DNA of 64,000 nucleotides, from assembly GCA_933822405.4 (NCBI GenBank), contig CAKOGP040001758.1:805134-869133 (forward strand), read 5' to 3'. The notes under the pieces are model-generated. The model did no database searches. It saw only the letters and a program-made list of their open reading frames with translations, and was not told where the DNA came from. Below are positions 1 to 13,300 of this stretch, in pieces (the stretch's first letter is position 1; the number at the start of each line of letters is the position of its first letter). The translations under genes were made by a program, and so were the position numbers. The DNA is from Cylindrotheca closterium (taxonomy: Eukaryota; Bacillariophyta; Bacillariophyceae; Bacillariales; Bacillariaceae).

Positions 1-185
1 GGGTAGCCAGCAATGCTTCATCATCTCTACGGTGATGGCAAGACTCACTGCTCAATGGTGAACGCTCTCTCACTTCGTGCGAATCGTGCGTGCCATCGTC
101 ACTTCATCCCTCAATAGTAAGACTTCTTCAGTTCCAATTTGGCGAGATGATATATTTCATGGTCGATGGACGGACAGCTTTTTTG

Positions 186-465
186 NNNNNNNNNNNNNNN
201 NNNNNNNNNNNNNNNNNNNNNNNNNNNNNNNNNNNNNNNNNNNNNNNNNNNNNNNNNNNNNNNNNNNNNNNNNNNNNNNNNNNNNNNNNNNNNNNNNNNN
301 NNNNNNNNNNNNNNNNNNNNNNNNNNNNNNNNNNNNNNNNNNNNNNNNNNNNNNNNNNNNNNNNNNNNNNNNNNNNNNNNNNNNNNNNNNNNNNNNNNNN
401 NNNNNNNNNNNNNNNNNNNNNNNNNNNNNNNNNNNNNNNNNNNNNNNNNNNNNNNNNNNNNNNNN
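186..465. other. assembly gap (280 N)
   Basis: A run of undetermined bases. It cuts the first gene, so nothing upstream of position 466 can be joined in frame with confidence. The 185 bases before the gap contain short open frames but no recognisable domain. Confidence 0.99.
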
Positions 466-1173
466 CGTCCAACTCAACAACGAGTCAACGTCCATGTAGT
501 TTCTCCTCCAAGATCAACTTTTGACACTTCCACCATGGGATCAACCTCGCCCGATGGTTCTTACGGTCTTCCATATCAAAATCCTCGTGACGGTCGATAC
601 GTCTCCACTCCACCTCCACGAGATCAACCCCCGACACAATTTAATACGACGCCTCAAAATATCGACAACAACTACTATCCATCCCCTCCAATGAGTGAAG
701 GTAGCTGGAACGTTCCAACTCCAGAGAGTACCGGAACCACAAAAACAACTGTTGAGGGCTACTACTACGGCAAGGGATACCAAACTTCAATGCATTCCAG
801 AAATGTTTCGCCAGAGTCCATTGCCTCGAATGAAAGACCCATTACTCGTCCCGCTGTTGCTGTGACCAGGAGATACAATGGGATTCCTGCCTTTCCCAAT
901 ACTCAACAGAAGTACCGCCCAATTGCGGACATTCGTCAAGAATCCAAGAATCGTGAAAAGAAGGAGCATTTGATGCTGCGACCAGGAATCAGGCGATTGC
1001 CTCACATGAGCCTCGAGAAGATGGCGACAAGCACACGGGTAAAAAAGTCGAAGTCTCCAGTTCCAAATCATCAAACCGTCAACACCTTCAAGTACAAGCT
1101 TCACCACGATCGCGAAGCCATCGCGCGGAACAAGGCATTGTCCATGATGACTATGTTAAATCCCGAAATGTAA
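466..1173 (+). CDS. hypothetical Ser/Pro-rich protein, C-terminal part
   Basis: The reading frame is open from the edge of the assembly gap to the TAA stop, giving 235 residues of C-terminus. The start lies in or before the gap. The sequence is rich in Pro, Ser, Thr, Asn and Tyr in its first half (many short SP and TP pairs, several YYY/YYP stretches) and becomes basic in its last third. This suggests an intrinsically disordered protein, perhaps phosphorylated. I see no catalytic motif, membrane segment or known domain and do not recognise the family. It ends about 200 bp before the convergent midasin stop codon. The frame is long and has protein-like composition, so it is probably a real gene. 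Confidence 0.6.
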   Translation, partial: RPTQQRVNVHVVSPPRSTFDTSTMGSTSPDGSYGLPYQNPRDGRYVSTPPPRDQPPTQFNTTPQNIDNNYYPSPPMSEGSWNVPTPESTGTTKTTVEGYYYGKGYQTSMHSRNVSPESIASNERPITRPAVAVTRRYNGIPAFPNTQQKYRPIADIRQESKNREKKEHLMLRPGIRRLPHMSLEKMATSTRVKKSKSPVPNHQTVNTFKYKLHHDREAIARNKALSMMTMLNPEM

Positions 1174-1374
1174 GGATTGACAATGATCGCAGTATCTACT
1201 ATAGCAGTACTCGGGATATTTTGTGACCGCCCTAAGCGTGTTGGACCGTACACAATGATACATCCCACATTGTATATTTTGATACAAAAGTTTGATACAG
1301 AAGAAACTTCATGTAGCGCACAGCGAGTGCTTTCTGTATTATATAATTTACACTAGTAGTATCAAATTATTGTT

Positions 1375-4300
1375 TTACCTACTGCTGTTCAGCTGTGCCA
1401 AGATTTCAAACCACTGTTTCAAGGCGTCTCCGAGCACTTCCGGTAACGTCGTCATGTCGTCGAGTACGATGTAGTACGGAAGGGGGTATTCCTCAATGAA
1501 GCGCTTTACGACAGGCTTTCCCTTTTCGAATGTGACTTCCTTCATGTTGACGATGCTGTCTTTTTTCTTGATGTCGCCCTCGACAATGATCATAGCCAAT
1601 AGAATGGTTCGTTCTGCCATTTCTCGGATGAGCCGTTGAAGCGCCGCCCGGCTATCTCTTTCAATGCGTCCATCACTGATCAAGAAGACTAATTGCATCG
1701 ATGAATTATCACCATACTCTTCGAACGAAGCTAATGCACTCTCAACGCATAAAGCTGTTCTTGTTCGTTTCTGATCGAAACCAAAATTGACAACCATATC
1801 CGACCCTGATTCGGATGTGAATGGAAGGTGATACGGGTGCAATAGCTTCATATCATCTCCAAAGCTTGCGATGCCGAGCTCTCCAATTTCAAGTTGATTA
1901 ATACCAACAGCCAATGTTGCCATGGCGCGAAGAGCCAATTCGCCTGCCCCACTCTTCTTCATACTTTCGGAGTCATCAACAGCAAGCAAAACGCGGTAGT
2001 TTCGCTTAGCTGGTTTTGTCCGTCGAAGCCAAATCTTATCCTTTCGATACCCACTGGCAATGTATCCAATAACTCGCTTCATATTGATCCGTTTTCCGGT
2101 CCTATAGTCACCTCTTAGCTTCGAAGCAACCAATGGTTCCATGACCAATCGCAGTTTTTCGCACAATCTTCTTGCCAAATTGTGCGTTTCGCCCTGGATC
2201 TGTAACCACTTCGATTTCGCTTCTGCTGCCCTTTCACGATCGATACTTGTCACTTGTTCATCCTGGAGAAGTTTCTGTGGATCAAGACGTTCCGCATCAT
2301 CATCTCCCACGGTTAACTTTGAGAAATCAGTAGACACAAGGTTTCGGCGAATGTCATCTTCGATCTCTTCATTGCCCCCCTTCTCACTTGTTTCGGATTC
2401 CTCACCATCAATTTCCTGGTCGACTTCTGACATGGCATCATCCTCATCAGAGCCATCATCAATATCTTGATTATCAGGGCTTGTCCGCTTTGATTGTTTC
2501 GATGCCTTCTTCTTTTCATCTCGGGTACCACTTGGCTCATCTTGCTTTGATTGCTGCTGCTCTTGTTCCTGATCTGGGTCATCTTCCTTCTCATTGTTAT
2601 TCATGTCATCTAGCTTGGTAGCCTCCTCCTCAGTTGCCTCTCCAAGTACTTGAGTAGAACTCTTTTCTTCTTTGGAGGCGTATTCGAAATCTCCAGTATT
2701 CTTGTCTGCTTCCTGGTCTTCTTCGGCCATGTCATCGTCCTCCACATTGTCTGCGTCGCCCCTGTCATCAGAACTTGAATCCACCATGTTCAGCTTCTTA
2801 TGCCAGAACTTTGAAGCATCTCCAGGATCTTTGAAAGGATTTGGAATCTCATCAGAGTTTTGTTCAGCTTGTGCTTCAGTTTGGTTTTCAGTTGCACCGT
2901 CTTGTTCGCTATATCCACCGCCTTGACCTGAATCGTTGTTCTGTGAGTCCTGAGCTTGAGCTGACCCTGGTCCACCAGCGACATCTTCTTCGTCATTGGC
3001 CTCTTCTTCTTTTTCATCCTCTTCCATTCCATCATCCTTTACAGCATCTGTCCCTTGGTTTGATCTCACGCCATGAGCTGCTTCCTCTGTAGAAGCTTCT
3101 TGTTTCATGCTCTCTAGGGCATTTTCCTCCGGCTCGTCCTCGGGCTCGTCGTTTCCATCTTCATCATTTTCGACGGTTCCTTGACCTTGTGGTTTGGCAG
3201 CCGCGCTTTGATCTACCTGATCGTCGCCTTCTTCCTGGTCTTCCGGGGCATTTTGGTCCAATGGATTATCAATAGGAATTTCCGTAGAATCAGCATCATC
3301 TGGGTTCTCATCCTGATCAGGTTCCTCTTCGGTATCGTTTGACTCGGCATTATCATCCTCACCATCAAGGCAAACGTTGTCATCCAGTTGCATTTCTCCT
3401 TCGTCGTTGTTCTCATCCTGCTGCTCGTGCTCTTCGCCACGCACATCAACACCATGTTGTTCTTCTTCATTGTCAAAATCTTCATTTATCATGTCTTCTT
3501 CGTTGCTTTGTTGGTTGTTCATGTCATCTCCTGCGTTGTCTTCATTTGGTTTGTGCTCGTCGACATTTGATTCGTTATCTTTCTTTTCTTCTTTTGATGG
3601 ATCTTCTCCCTCATCATCATCCTTTGTTCTGGTTTCTCCTTCAATTGCTTCTCCTTCGACACCACTATCCTTCTCAAATTTCTCGTCTTCTTTGTTGATG
3701 TCATCTTCGTCGTCGCTCTCGTTCCACATTTTTTCGTCAACGACTTGATCATCTGGGCTAGCATCGTCGCCCATCTCCCGATCAAGCTCTTCGCCTTCCT
3801 CCTCTTCCATTCCATCATCTGGTTCTTTGTCCGGTAAATCACACATTTCCCCATCAAAATCGTTCTCCATTTCCATCCCTTGATCCGCCTCGTCTTCGTC
3901 CAACTGGCGTGATTCCTGTTTCTCGGCTTTGTCGTCTTCGTTGTCCTGATCCGGCTTGAGACCAGCAAGCTGATCTTCGCTCTCTAACTGATCGGAGACA
4001 TCCTTCTTTCCTTCACCCTCGCCCATTCCTGTTCCGTCTTGATCGTCTTCGAACGTCATACCATTGATATCACCCTCCGCATCGCCATCTTCCTCTTCCG
4101 CAGTTTCATCCGAGCAGTATCCTTTCGAAACCAATACTCGAAAGACTCGCAAGACCACATAAAGAAGCTTCGAGTTTGCGCTGTAGAATTGCAATGAGTC
4201 CTGGAGGTAAACTTGTGACAATGAGAGTATGTGGTCCGCTAGAAACCCAATATCGGAAGCCAGTTGAACTATTACTTCGCGGTCTTTTCTGCCCGTCCCC

Positions 4301-7300
4301 GCATCGTTATGGATTTCCTGTACCATTGCAATCGTTTGCACTAGCTTTTGGTTCAGTTCCTTCAGGTTTATACCACTCCAATTCGCAACCATGTCTTTGT
4401 GACACTCCATGATCAAGGCATCGTCATCCATTTGATTAGAGCCCTTTACATTGTTCGACGATTGAGTGTCTGTGCAGAAATTCTGGAAAGTAATGAGCAG
4501 TCGCTCGGTTACACTCGCAAGACAGGAAATCAGATCAGTTTTTGGCAAACCAGCCTCCGCATCATCCTGCGTCTGTTCCGACGCAGAGTTACAATCCTCA
4601 ATTATTTCAATCGTGCGTGAAAGAGAGTGCAAGGGTACATCAAAGATATCCAAGGGATACAAGCCTAAGACCTTGCACTCGTTCCGGCACTCCTCGATGA
4701 GGAATCTTGCTTCTTGCAGCTTCACTCCTTGTTCTTCAATCTGCTTCACCTGGTCCCACGAAACAAATTGAGTTCCTTTCTTTGCCATGAAATCTTTGGG
4801 TAGTAGGAGCATAGTTTCAAGTTTTGTGATTGCATCTCTCATCACCGTGACTTTCTCATCAGAATCCAACAAATCTTTTGATGATCGGAAGAAAAGTGAC
4901 AATTCCTTTATACTCTCGGATGATGCATTGATTCCTACTTCAATTTCGCGCATCATACGTATGTATTCGCTCTGAGGAGTTGGGAGATTATATTGGTGGA
5001 ATGCAATCTCACTGACGGACTTTTGCAGAGATGAAGTGTCATCAAGGATGATTGCAACAAGCGATCGCTGCTGAGTGACCATGAGTAACATACTGTCACT
5101 CAAAGAAGTCATCAGATTCATTTCTCTTGTTGTCATATACTTGCTTCCAAGAATTAGAGTCTCCGATCTTAGGGCGGCAGCTTCAGTGAGACACCTCATG
5201 AAGTACTTCTCGCCTCGTTTGAGTTCTGAGGCATTATTCGCGTCTAGTCGCTCACTTTTAGGCGCCGGTAGCTGAAAGATATGCTCCATTTGCCGCAGCT
5301 CTTTGGGAGTACTCCATTTTGCAGTTGTAAAGCCGTTCCTTTTGAGCTCTCGGAACAAATCCACTACAGCCCTTTCCTTCATCGGTCTTGTTGACTTTTC
5401 TCGCAAGGATCCAATACGGTCAAACAATGCTTCGCAAAGGTCAACGGCGCAGACACTTCCTTCAAAGGCTACTGATTGCGCTCGAAGCATTCCCTTTTTC
5501 GACATTGAACTCATTCTCATGGCATATTTTCCAATTTTCGAGAGGTGGCTGTTGCTGGAAACTCCAATTAAGCTTGCGTCTATCCACTGGCGCTCGTGGA
5601 TATCAATAACAACCTCCCCGTGTTTCTTCTCCTTTTGATCCTCTCCGAATCCCAGTGGGAACATCACACTATTCGACGGTACCTGCGCACAGAATTCATC
5701 TTGACTATCTGGGCGCGAACGAATCCCACGATATGAGTCTTCTTGGATGATTAATCCAACATTGAGACCTAAACACTCATCCATTTCCGAGAGTACTTTC
5801 ATCAACTGTCTATGGTTTTTCTCCGACGATTCTGCCAAAGCATAATAGGATTGCTCGTCCCATTTTGCGAGCTTTACAGTATCTTTCAATTTTTTTTCGA
5901 TTGGCGACTTCATTGTCTCAACCTTGTTTTGAAGCAAAGGTTGGAATTGACAGTAATAGCGCCATATCGATTCAACAATTCTTGATTGCTGCATCTTCGA
6001 TTTTTCTCCAGTGCTGGATGCCCTGTACTCGTTATACAATTGAACTGATAATGGCTGGAGCAACCTAAGCCTTTCCCCGAATTCCCCAAGTGGCGAAGTC
6101 AGAATGAAAGTGTCCAAAGCCTTCACTAGTTCAGTCAAGTCTTCTGCGTGGCCATTGTCCAAATCTCCGCATAACGTTTTCCTAGAAGAAGCGAAACCTT
6201 TCCAAATCCATATTGGGCTGCTACACTCTCTTTGACTGAACACGGAAGAGCAAGATGATGCACCTTCGTTGTTAAAATCAGGGATGACATCGCCAGTGTG
6301 GAGAACTCCATGCAGGCGAAGCAAGTACTTCCTCGCTTTCGAGATTTGACGATCTTGCCTCGCTTGCAGCAACTGAGACCAGCTCTGTAATTCAAGCTTT
6401 CTCCATTTTGCAACAATTCCACCAACATCATGTAGAGCTTCACCTAATCGAACTCTATCACTAGCATGCTGTTCCCAATCTTGCGCCTGTCGTAGGATTA
6501 CCTCAAGACCAGTCATCACTTTTCCAATAGGAGTCGTCATCAGATCAAGTTTTCGGACCTTCTCGCATACTCTGCCAAGCCCAAGCAAAATAGAGTGACC
6601 CGGAAAGGCTGTTAGCAACTGTGTTGTCCTTGCGACCAGACGTTCCAGAGGACCAGCTGCCATCATGACTTCGCTGGGACAGGGCTCATTTTGAAAGTCA
6701 ATCACTCCGCTCTCTGCGGAATAGTGCTTTTCGCAACGAATGATACCTTTCTTTGGCATGTTTGTGAGTGCCATTGCATATACATGTGCACCCATGGGTT
6801 CAGAGACATTTGCTGCCATTTTGGTGCAACCAAATTGCTTCTCCAGCTCACATGTAGCATTGTAGCTAGAATGGAACAGTAGCGTCCGGTCTTGGTCTGT
6901 TGGAATGCAAGAAGCTCCTGAAAACAATTGGTTATGCAGTCTACAAAGAAGTTCCATTTGCGCATCTGAAAACTCCGCACTGGCTAGGACAGCATCATCA
7001 TCTCCATCTACTTCTTGAGTTTCCGAAGCATCGTCATCGTCCTCTTCTTCTTCAACGCGTAGAAGAGCATTAAACTCGTCTCGATGTGATGGGAATTGCT
7101 CTCTGAACTCTCTTTCCTGAGCATCTTCAAGTGTCTCATCCAGACTCTCTTTATCAGCTCTTCCAGTGTGATGAGAGCTTCCAAGAGCTTCAAATATCTT
7201 GTAGCCCCAAACCATCTCCCTTGATGTTAAGCCTTCGATGTACTGCTTCATTAGGAGGCGTGCGAGAATGGCAACAGAGAGCGAGAACAAAAGATCCGAC

Positions 7301-10300
7301 TTTTCCTGAGCATTGCCAACTTCATCGGAAGTCAAGTACGAAGTCAAAGTTGTGACGAGCGATTGAATGGTATTTGCGTGATCTATTGCTGGAAATGTGA
7401 GAAGGTTCTTCAAGAGCTCAGCATTACCGATGGCGTGCTTTGAAACCTCCCGTTGCGAAATTACAAGGATTCCATCTTGGACCAATTGCATCGATGAAAT
7501 CAATCCTGAAACAACTTCTTCGTATGCGTTGTAGAAATCGCCAAATCTTTGGCAAAATGCGGCTGTTGTACGAAGCCAATTTTGAGCTCTCTGCATAACT
7601 TCTGCTGTCGGATTCTCGAGCAAGGCACGAGTGAGTTCCAATACAGTTGGTTTTCCTGCGACGTTGTCCAAGAAATCCTTGGTTTCGCGATAGAACTCAA
7701 AATATGGCGGAGCTGATGATACACGTTCGACAACCTTTTTTGCTTGCAACATTCGTTTCTTTACCAAAGCGCTTCCAGTTTCTAAAATCTCAAGAGCATT
7801 GTCGCTCGATGGAGCGAAGTCTCCTCTCATAAACCCACTATCCAGTCGCAATGCAATCAACTCTGTCTCCAGTTCGATGAGCTTTCGATCAATCAGTGCC
7901 ATCTTTGCGACAGGAGCTCTACCAGGATCTAATGGAGAATCTGGTGCCAAAATGTGTAATCGGAGAATGCCAAGGTATATTGAAACTAAGCCAAACTGCA
8001 GGTCATACGCTTTGGACCCATCTTCTTGTTTCCAAGCTTCTTGCATTGCCTGAAGAAGGGGGGTGAGAACATCCGACAAGTGACAATGGAGGAAACCATC
8101 CTCCACATCTTTGCTCATGCTCTGAATGTCATCAAAACTAAATTCCATTAGCCGCTCCGGCTGTCTTGCGATAGCAAGCAATTTCTCGATGTGGACGTTA
8201 GTCTCATTGGTGTTCACGGCGTCAAGAACATCATGTAGAAGCAAGTGGGCAATGAAGAGTCTTGGCTTGGATCCAGAAAAGGACAACGACGAGAGCATCC
8301 TCATGGTATCTTGGTTTTGCTGTTTTCGTTGAGTGTGGTTTTCAATTGTGTGTATCTTGATACGGCCGCTTGATTGTGACCAAGCCAGATTTTTGTGGAA
8401 GAAGTGGATAAAGAACTCACTTCTGAACCAATGACCAAGTCTTTTTGATCCATAACACCTGTCAAGCTCTTGAGACGAGACCTGAATCTGCTGACTTTCG
8501 TCGTCGTACCACATATTCGGCAAATCCAAAGACATCGACGTTGCACCTAAACCGGAGAAAGAATTACGCCACATATGTTTCATCATTGAACTCAGCATTT
8601 GGGGCAAAAGACATCGCAAGAGTTGGCGATGGTCCCTTTTGTTTTCGAATCCACCTTCAATTGCCCAAATCAATGTTTGCTGCGCTCTTATGTCCGTAGT
8701 TGACCAAATCGTCTGCGATAGCACAACTTCAACGAGCCTTTTCAAAGCTGGCAGCAAAGAAAGTAACTCTCTCTTCAACTGACTTTCGTCTTGGCACTCG
8801 AGGGTGAACTTACTGGCTTCACCGTATAGCCTTGCTTCTTCGTGGGCGCACCAGAATTCTGCAAGTGCTGATGTTTGCACCTTCGAGAAAGCTGAAAGAA
8901 TGGTGGTCGACCAGCCCGAGTACGCTTCGTGGCTGGACAGTGTTGCATCAGAAGACGCTTTTAATAGTTCAAGCATCTCGACATCAAATTGATTCTCAAC
9001 AGTTGCAATCTTTGCATCCACTTTTGCCGCTGTCATGTCAGATATGAATTTCTTCCTTTTTGTCTCGAACGATTCGCGCAATTTCTGGCTGAAACCTTCA
9101 TTTGCCAGTGAAAGGTTTTTATTCTCAATATTGACCTCATCGGTCCATAGAAATTGCATGGTGCATAATGCAGCTAAGATCTGAAATCTCTCGTCTCTAT
9201 GAATGAAGAACACCGGGTGCTGAGTGTCCACTAAACTCTGCAACTCAATAGCATCACAGGTGGATTCGAACGGATTGAAAATTGAGTCTTCAACAATTGC
9301 GCATTCATTTGCCAATGCTCTTGTCAGAAGAACTTCTTCGAATTGTTCTGCTTTGTGAGGGACTGCTTGTTTCATCATGCTTTTGCTCACTTTGTGCGGT
9401 AGCCAAGTTTGAAGCTCGACACCAAACACAACGCGATCGATGGCCATTATCAAGGCATTCACAGCGTGAAGGGAGTCCCTTGATGGTAGCCTGATTGTCT
9501 GTGGACTTGATGACAGTCTGGAAAAGCTTTTCTTAATCCATTTCCATTGGACAATGAACTCCGTTTCATCAAACCCAAGAAATGACTCCGAATTGACGTC
9601 AAGTGGGTAGAGTGAGAGACTGATCCATAAACGATCTCTTTTGCCAAGGAAGTCTCTAATTTCCATAATCCATCTTTCAGCATCATCACTGTCTCCGATG
9701 TCGCTGCAGTACTTGAATAACTCACTCATCATTGCATCTACAGCTAAGAAAAAAGGGCGAAAGAATGGAGTGACAGAACATTTCACTGCAGAACGATCAA
9801 TGAGAGTTTCGTGTATGAGATAGGACGCATCAAGCACTTTGAGCGTCATAGATGGATCGACTGGAGGCTCAATAGAAGATACAGTTAGGTACCACTTTCT
9901 TTCACGAAATTGGTGTGCCAATCGCTGATCCTGCAAATGAGTCATCGCCTCCAGACTTGACGTCACTCCGTTGTTGTGTGTTTCAGGTTTCAAACAACTT
10001 TGGATAGTTAAACTCTTCTTCCAGCTCATCCAAAGAAGACTATTAGAACATTCGTTATTCAAACCTTTCAAATAAGCGATGTTTCTGCCAACATTGACTG
10101 CAGTCGCTTTTGCGAGAAGCCCTTGCACCATAGCGTCCCGAAGATATGAATCGTCCAGAACTTGTGGTAAGTTGAACTGCTTGTACATGTCCTGAAACCT
10201 TTCGTCAATGCCGTACAGGCCCATAAGACCAAGCTCAGAGCTGGTAATGGAAGATCTCACAGCCAAAGAATTATGCGTAAACAAACGGAGCAATTTTGCT

Positions 10301-13300
10301 TCAATGTTTAGTTGAGCAGTGTCCTGGCTTGACGCCCATGAGTCGATGACAGACGTGACAACTGGAAGAGGTGTGTATGTTTTTGCTGAAATTTTTTCGT
10401 AGTAGTCGTTCTTGATGTGCTCGAGGGTGTCAGTGGCTTCTTTTTCAAAAGAAAGGTGGATGCAGTGAGCTAAAGCTTCATTCGCGTTCACGCCACGAGA
10501 AACTTGGCCAGCAAGCATTGAAGTTGCACCTGATACGCTTCGTAGACAAGGTGGCTCTTCTCCACTCTTGATTGCATCATAATGTTCGACAAGATGGCTG
10601 GACATGATAGATGTAGCAAGTTCTAGTGTCTTTGCCCCAGAACCGTTCAAAATTTCCAGAATATCGACTTTAGCAGCGTTTGTGGCCGTTCCAGCTGGAA
10701 TATTATCATCGTTTCCATCCCATTGAGGAGTCGAATGCAGGAGTTGCAGAAGAGAAATTTCCACACATCGGTTTCTCATCGCCCTTGATATCTCTCCGCA
10801 AGTTGGATTCATCGTTAGGAAGATCCGAAAATTTGGATGGGGTCGAATCAGTCGGTGAGTTGAAGCGCCTTCTCCATCACCCTCGTTTGTTCCACATTCA
10901 GACAGAAGCAAGAAGCCATCTTTCTCGGTGACAGAGTTCAACCTATCAAGGACTGATGATGGACAGAGGTTGACATTTTCCAGCACCAACCAATATCCGT
11001 TAACCATGGCTTCCACAAGGATTCCATCACGCCACACAAAGTGACCCGAATCATCACTTTTGTTTTCTGGAAGCCCTGCTAAATTCCACTCGTTACATTT
11101 TCCTGCAATTTTCTGCACATCATCCGAATACATGCGACAAAAGGAATCGCAAGTACTCAAACCTTCGAGTAGAATACACGCTAAAGTCTTCGCTCTTGAT
11201 TGCTTCGTCTTATCACCTTTCACGAAGCCATCAAACAAATGGGAAATGTCTTCGAGGCATTCTTCCAACAAAAGAATCAAACTCCAAACTGACCAAGAAT
11301 TGTCAGAATCAGCCTTTTGAAGTCGCAAGTACTCTTTAGCCAACTCGAGAAGCGCAGCTAAAACTTTCCGCTCCTCCGACATATCCTCGATCTGTTCGAA
11401 GCATCCAACGAGCTCAGTGACATCCGAAGATGGCGAAAGACATTGTTCAACAAGCTTCGCATTGCAAAGTTCAGCTAGGCTTGAAACGACGGAGGACTTT
11501 CCGCTAGCTGCTTTTCCCACAAGTAGGCAAGGTAACCTCAATTTGATACAACGAGCGACAGCTTCCATAGGTAGCATGGAAGAGAGAAGTATGCTTGGAT
11601 CGGTGTTCAGCGTGTTCTCACGATGCGAGTTATAAAACGTCCCATTTCTTTGCAGTGTGGTGTCTCCAACTCGAAAACGAGTCTCTTCGATTTCAAGTGT
11701 AGGTAAAGCAGTAGAGCTCAAGGATTTGCCAAAGAAACGCTGATACACCAAATCTACTTTGGCTCTATCAGAAAGACTTCGAAATCTTTGGAAGTAAAGA
11801 TCCCTCGCAGCCCCTTCATTGGTTGCAGATGTTGACGAAATCAGGTCACACCATCGAAATACATCCCGCAAGTTGAATTCCCAAGGACTTCCTTCCGAAC
11901 CATATTCCCGTTTATCAACAACATCTTGATGAATCGTTTCGTTGAAGCCAATCATCTTTTGTACCAGCTTATGTTCGAGAGTTGGGTATCTTGAGACCAA
12001 GATTGAGCTTAGATCAGAGTCCTTCAAAGCTTCCACATAAACCTTTGTGAAACGATTCAGAAATGACTTTGGCAGTCCTTTTCTCCCTCCACCTTGGGCC
12101 AATGGATTTTGCGCTGCGAAAACACGGAAAGAGCTAGGACAGTCAAAGTTCTTCCCCAGCTCTGGTATGTAGACAGATGCTCGGTGATCAAGACAACTAT
12201 TCAAGCCCTCGAGAACTGTCTGGGAAGCAAGATTCAACTCATCGAGTAAGACCCAACTACCTTCCTTTATTGCAGTCAAGAGGATGCCATCACACCATTC
12301 GAAGGTAGCACCACCTGATGCCGAGGAAACTGGAAGGTCGCTCCCCATCAAATCGGCGATATCTGTCTGCTCGGATAGGTTGATTCGTACGAGCTTGTGA
12401 CCAGAAGCTGCAGCCAGAGCTGTAATAAGACTAATGGGCAAGGTCAGAACAGGAAACAAAACTTTAGAAATAATGGAGGATGGACATACCTTGTTTTCCC
12501 AACACCTGGAGAACCCTCAAGAAGAACTGGCTTATTCAGCTGCATGGCTCGCAGAACTCGAAATACATTCAACCCAGTCGTTGGAGCAGTGAAGTTGAAA
12601 GTCGATTCAGTTGTTGGTATCGGTCCAGTACTGATAAAGAACGGACTGGAGCCAAACTGGCTTGAATGACTAACATTGAAGCCTTCGGTCGTCCCGGAGA
12701 GATTGGATATCTTGGTTTTCGATGGCAGCTGCCCTAGTAGATAAGCCTCTCCTTTCTTCTTGACTTGTGCAGCATCTTCAACTGCAAGCCCCGACCCCAG
12801 TCCAAAACCGTCGATATGCATCAATGATGCCCCGTGGCAGTATGCATCCCACATACTCAATTCGCTATTTACATTCCGAGCTGCAACTATGAAGCGTGCC
12901 CAAGACAGGACATCTCGAAGTGTGAGCTTGAAATCAACAAACGGGCTCGCCCTATCCCCACATATTCTACCATTGAACCACTCAACATATGTCAACATGC
13001 GATCAAGGAGCGGGCCTAGGTTTGTGGATTCAATAGCAACATCACGTGGAATCAAAGTTCGACTCAGTACAAGCTCAAAGTCGCTTCTTGCAGTAACTGC
13101 TGGTACCCAGATTTCCGTAAAACGACTACGAAGCGCAGGGCTAAGTTCTCGTTTCCCAAAATCACCTCCCGGGTTCATTGTTGCAAAGATCCGAAAATCA
13201 TCGGCCGCAACCACAATTCGACTCTCAACCTTCGAACCATCATCGCCCTTTTCAGCAAGAACGATCGTCCGGGAAGGTTCCAAGACCGAGTTCAAGCGTT

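Noticed and set aside
1..185. Short frames before the assembly gap as the 5' end of the first gene
   Set aside because: The gap length is not reliable, so the frame cannot be carried across it.
3339..3748. Long plus-strand open frames opposite the midasin acidic tract
   Set aside because: They are the complement of Asp/Glu-rich codons (giving Ser/His/Leu runs) and have no independent protein character.
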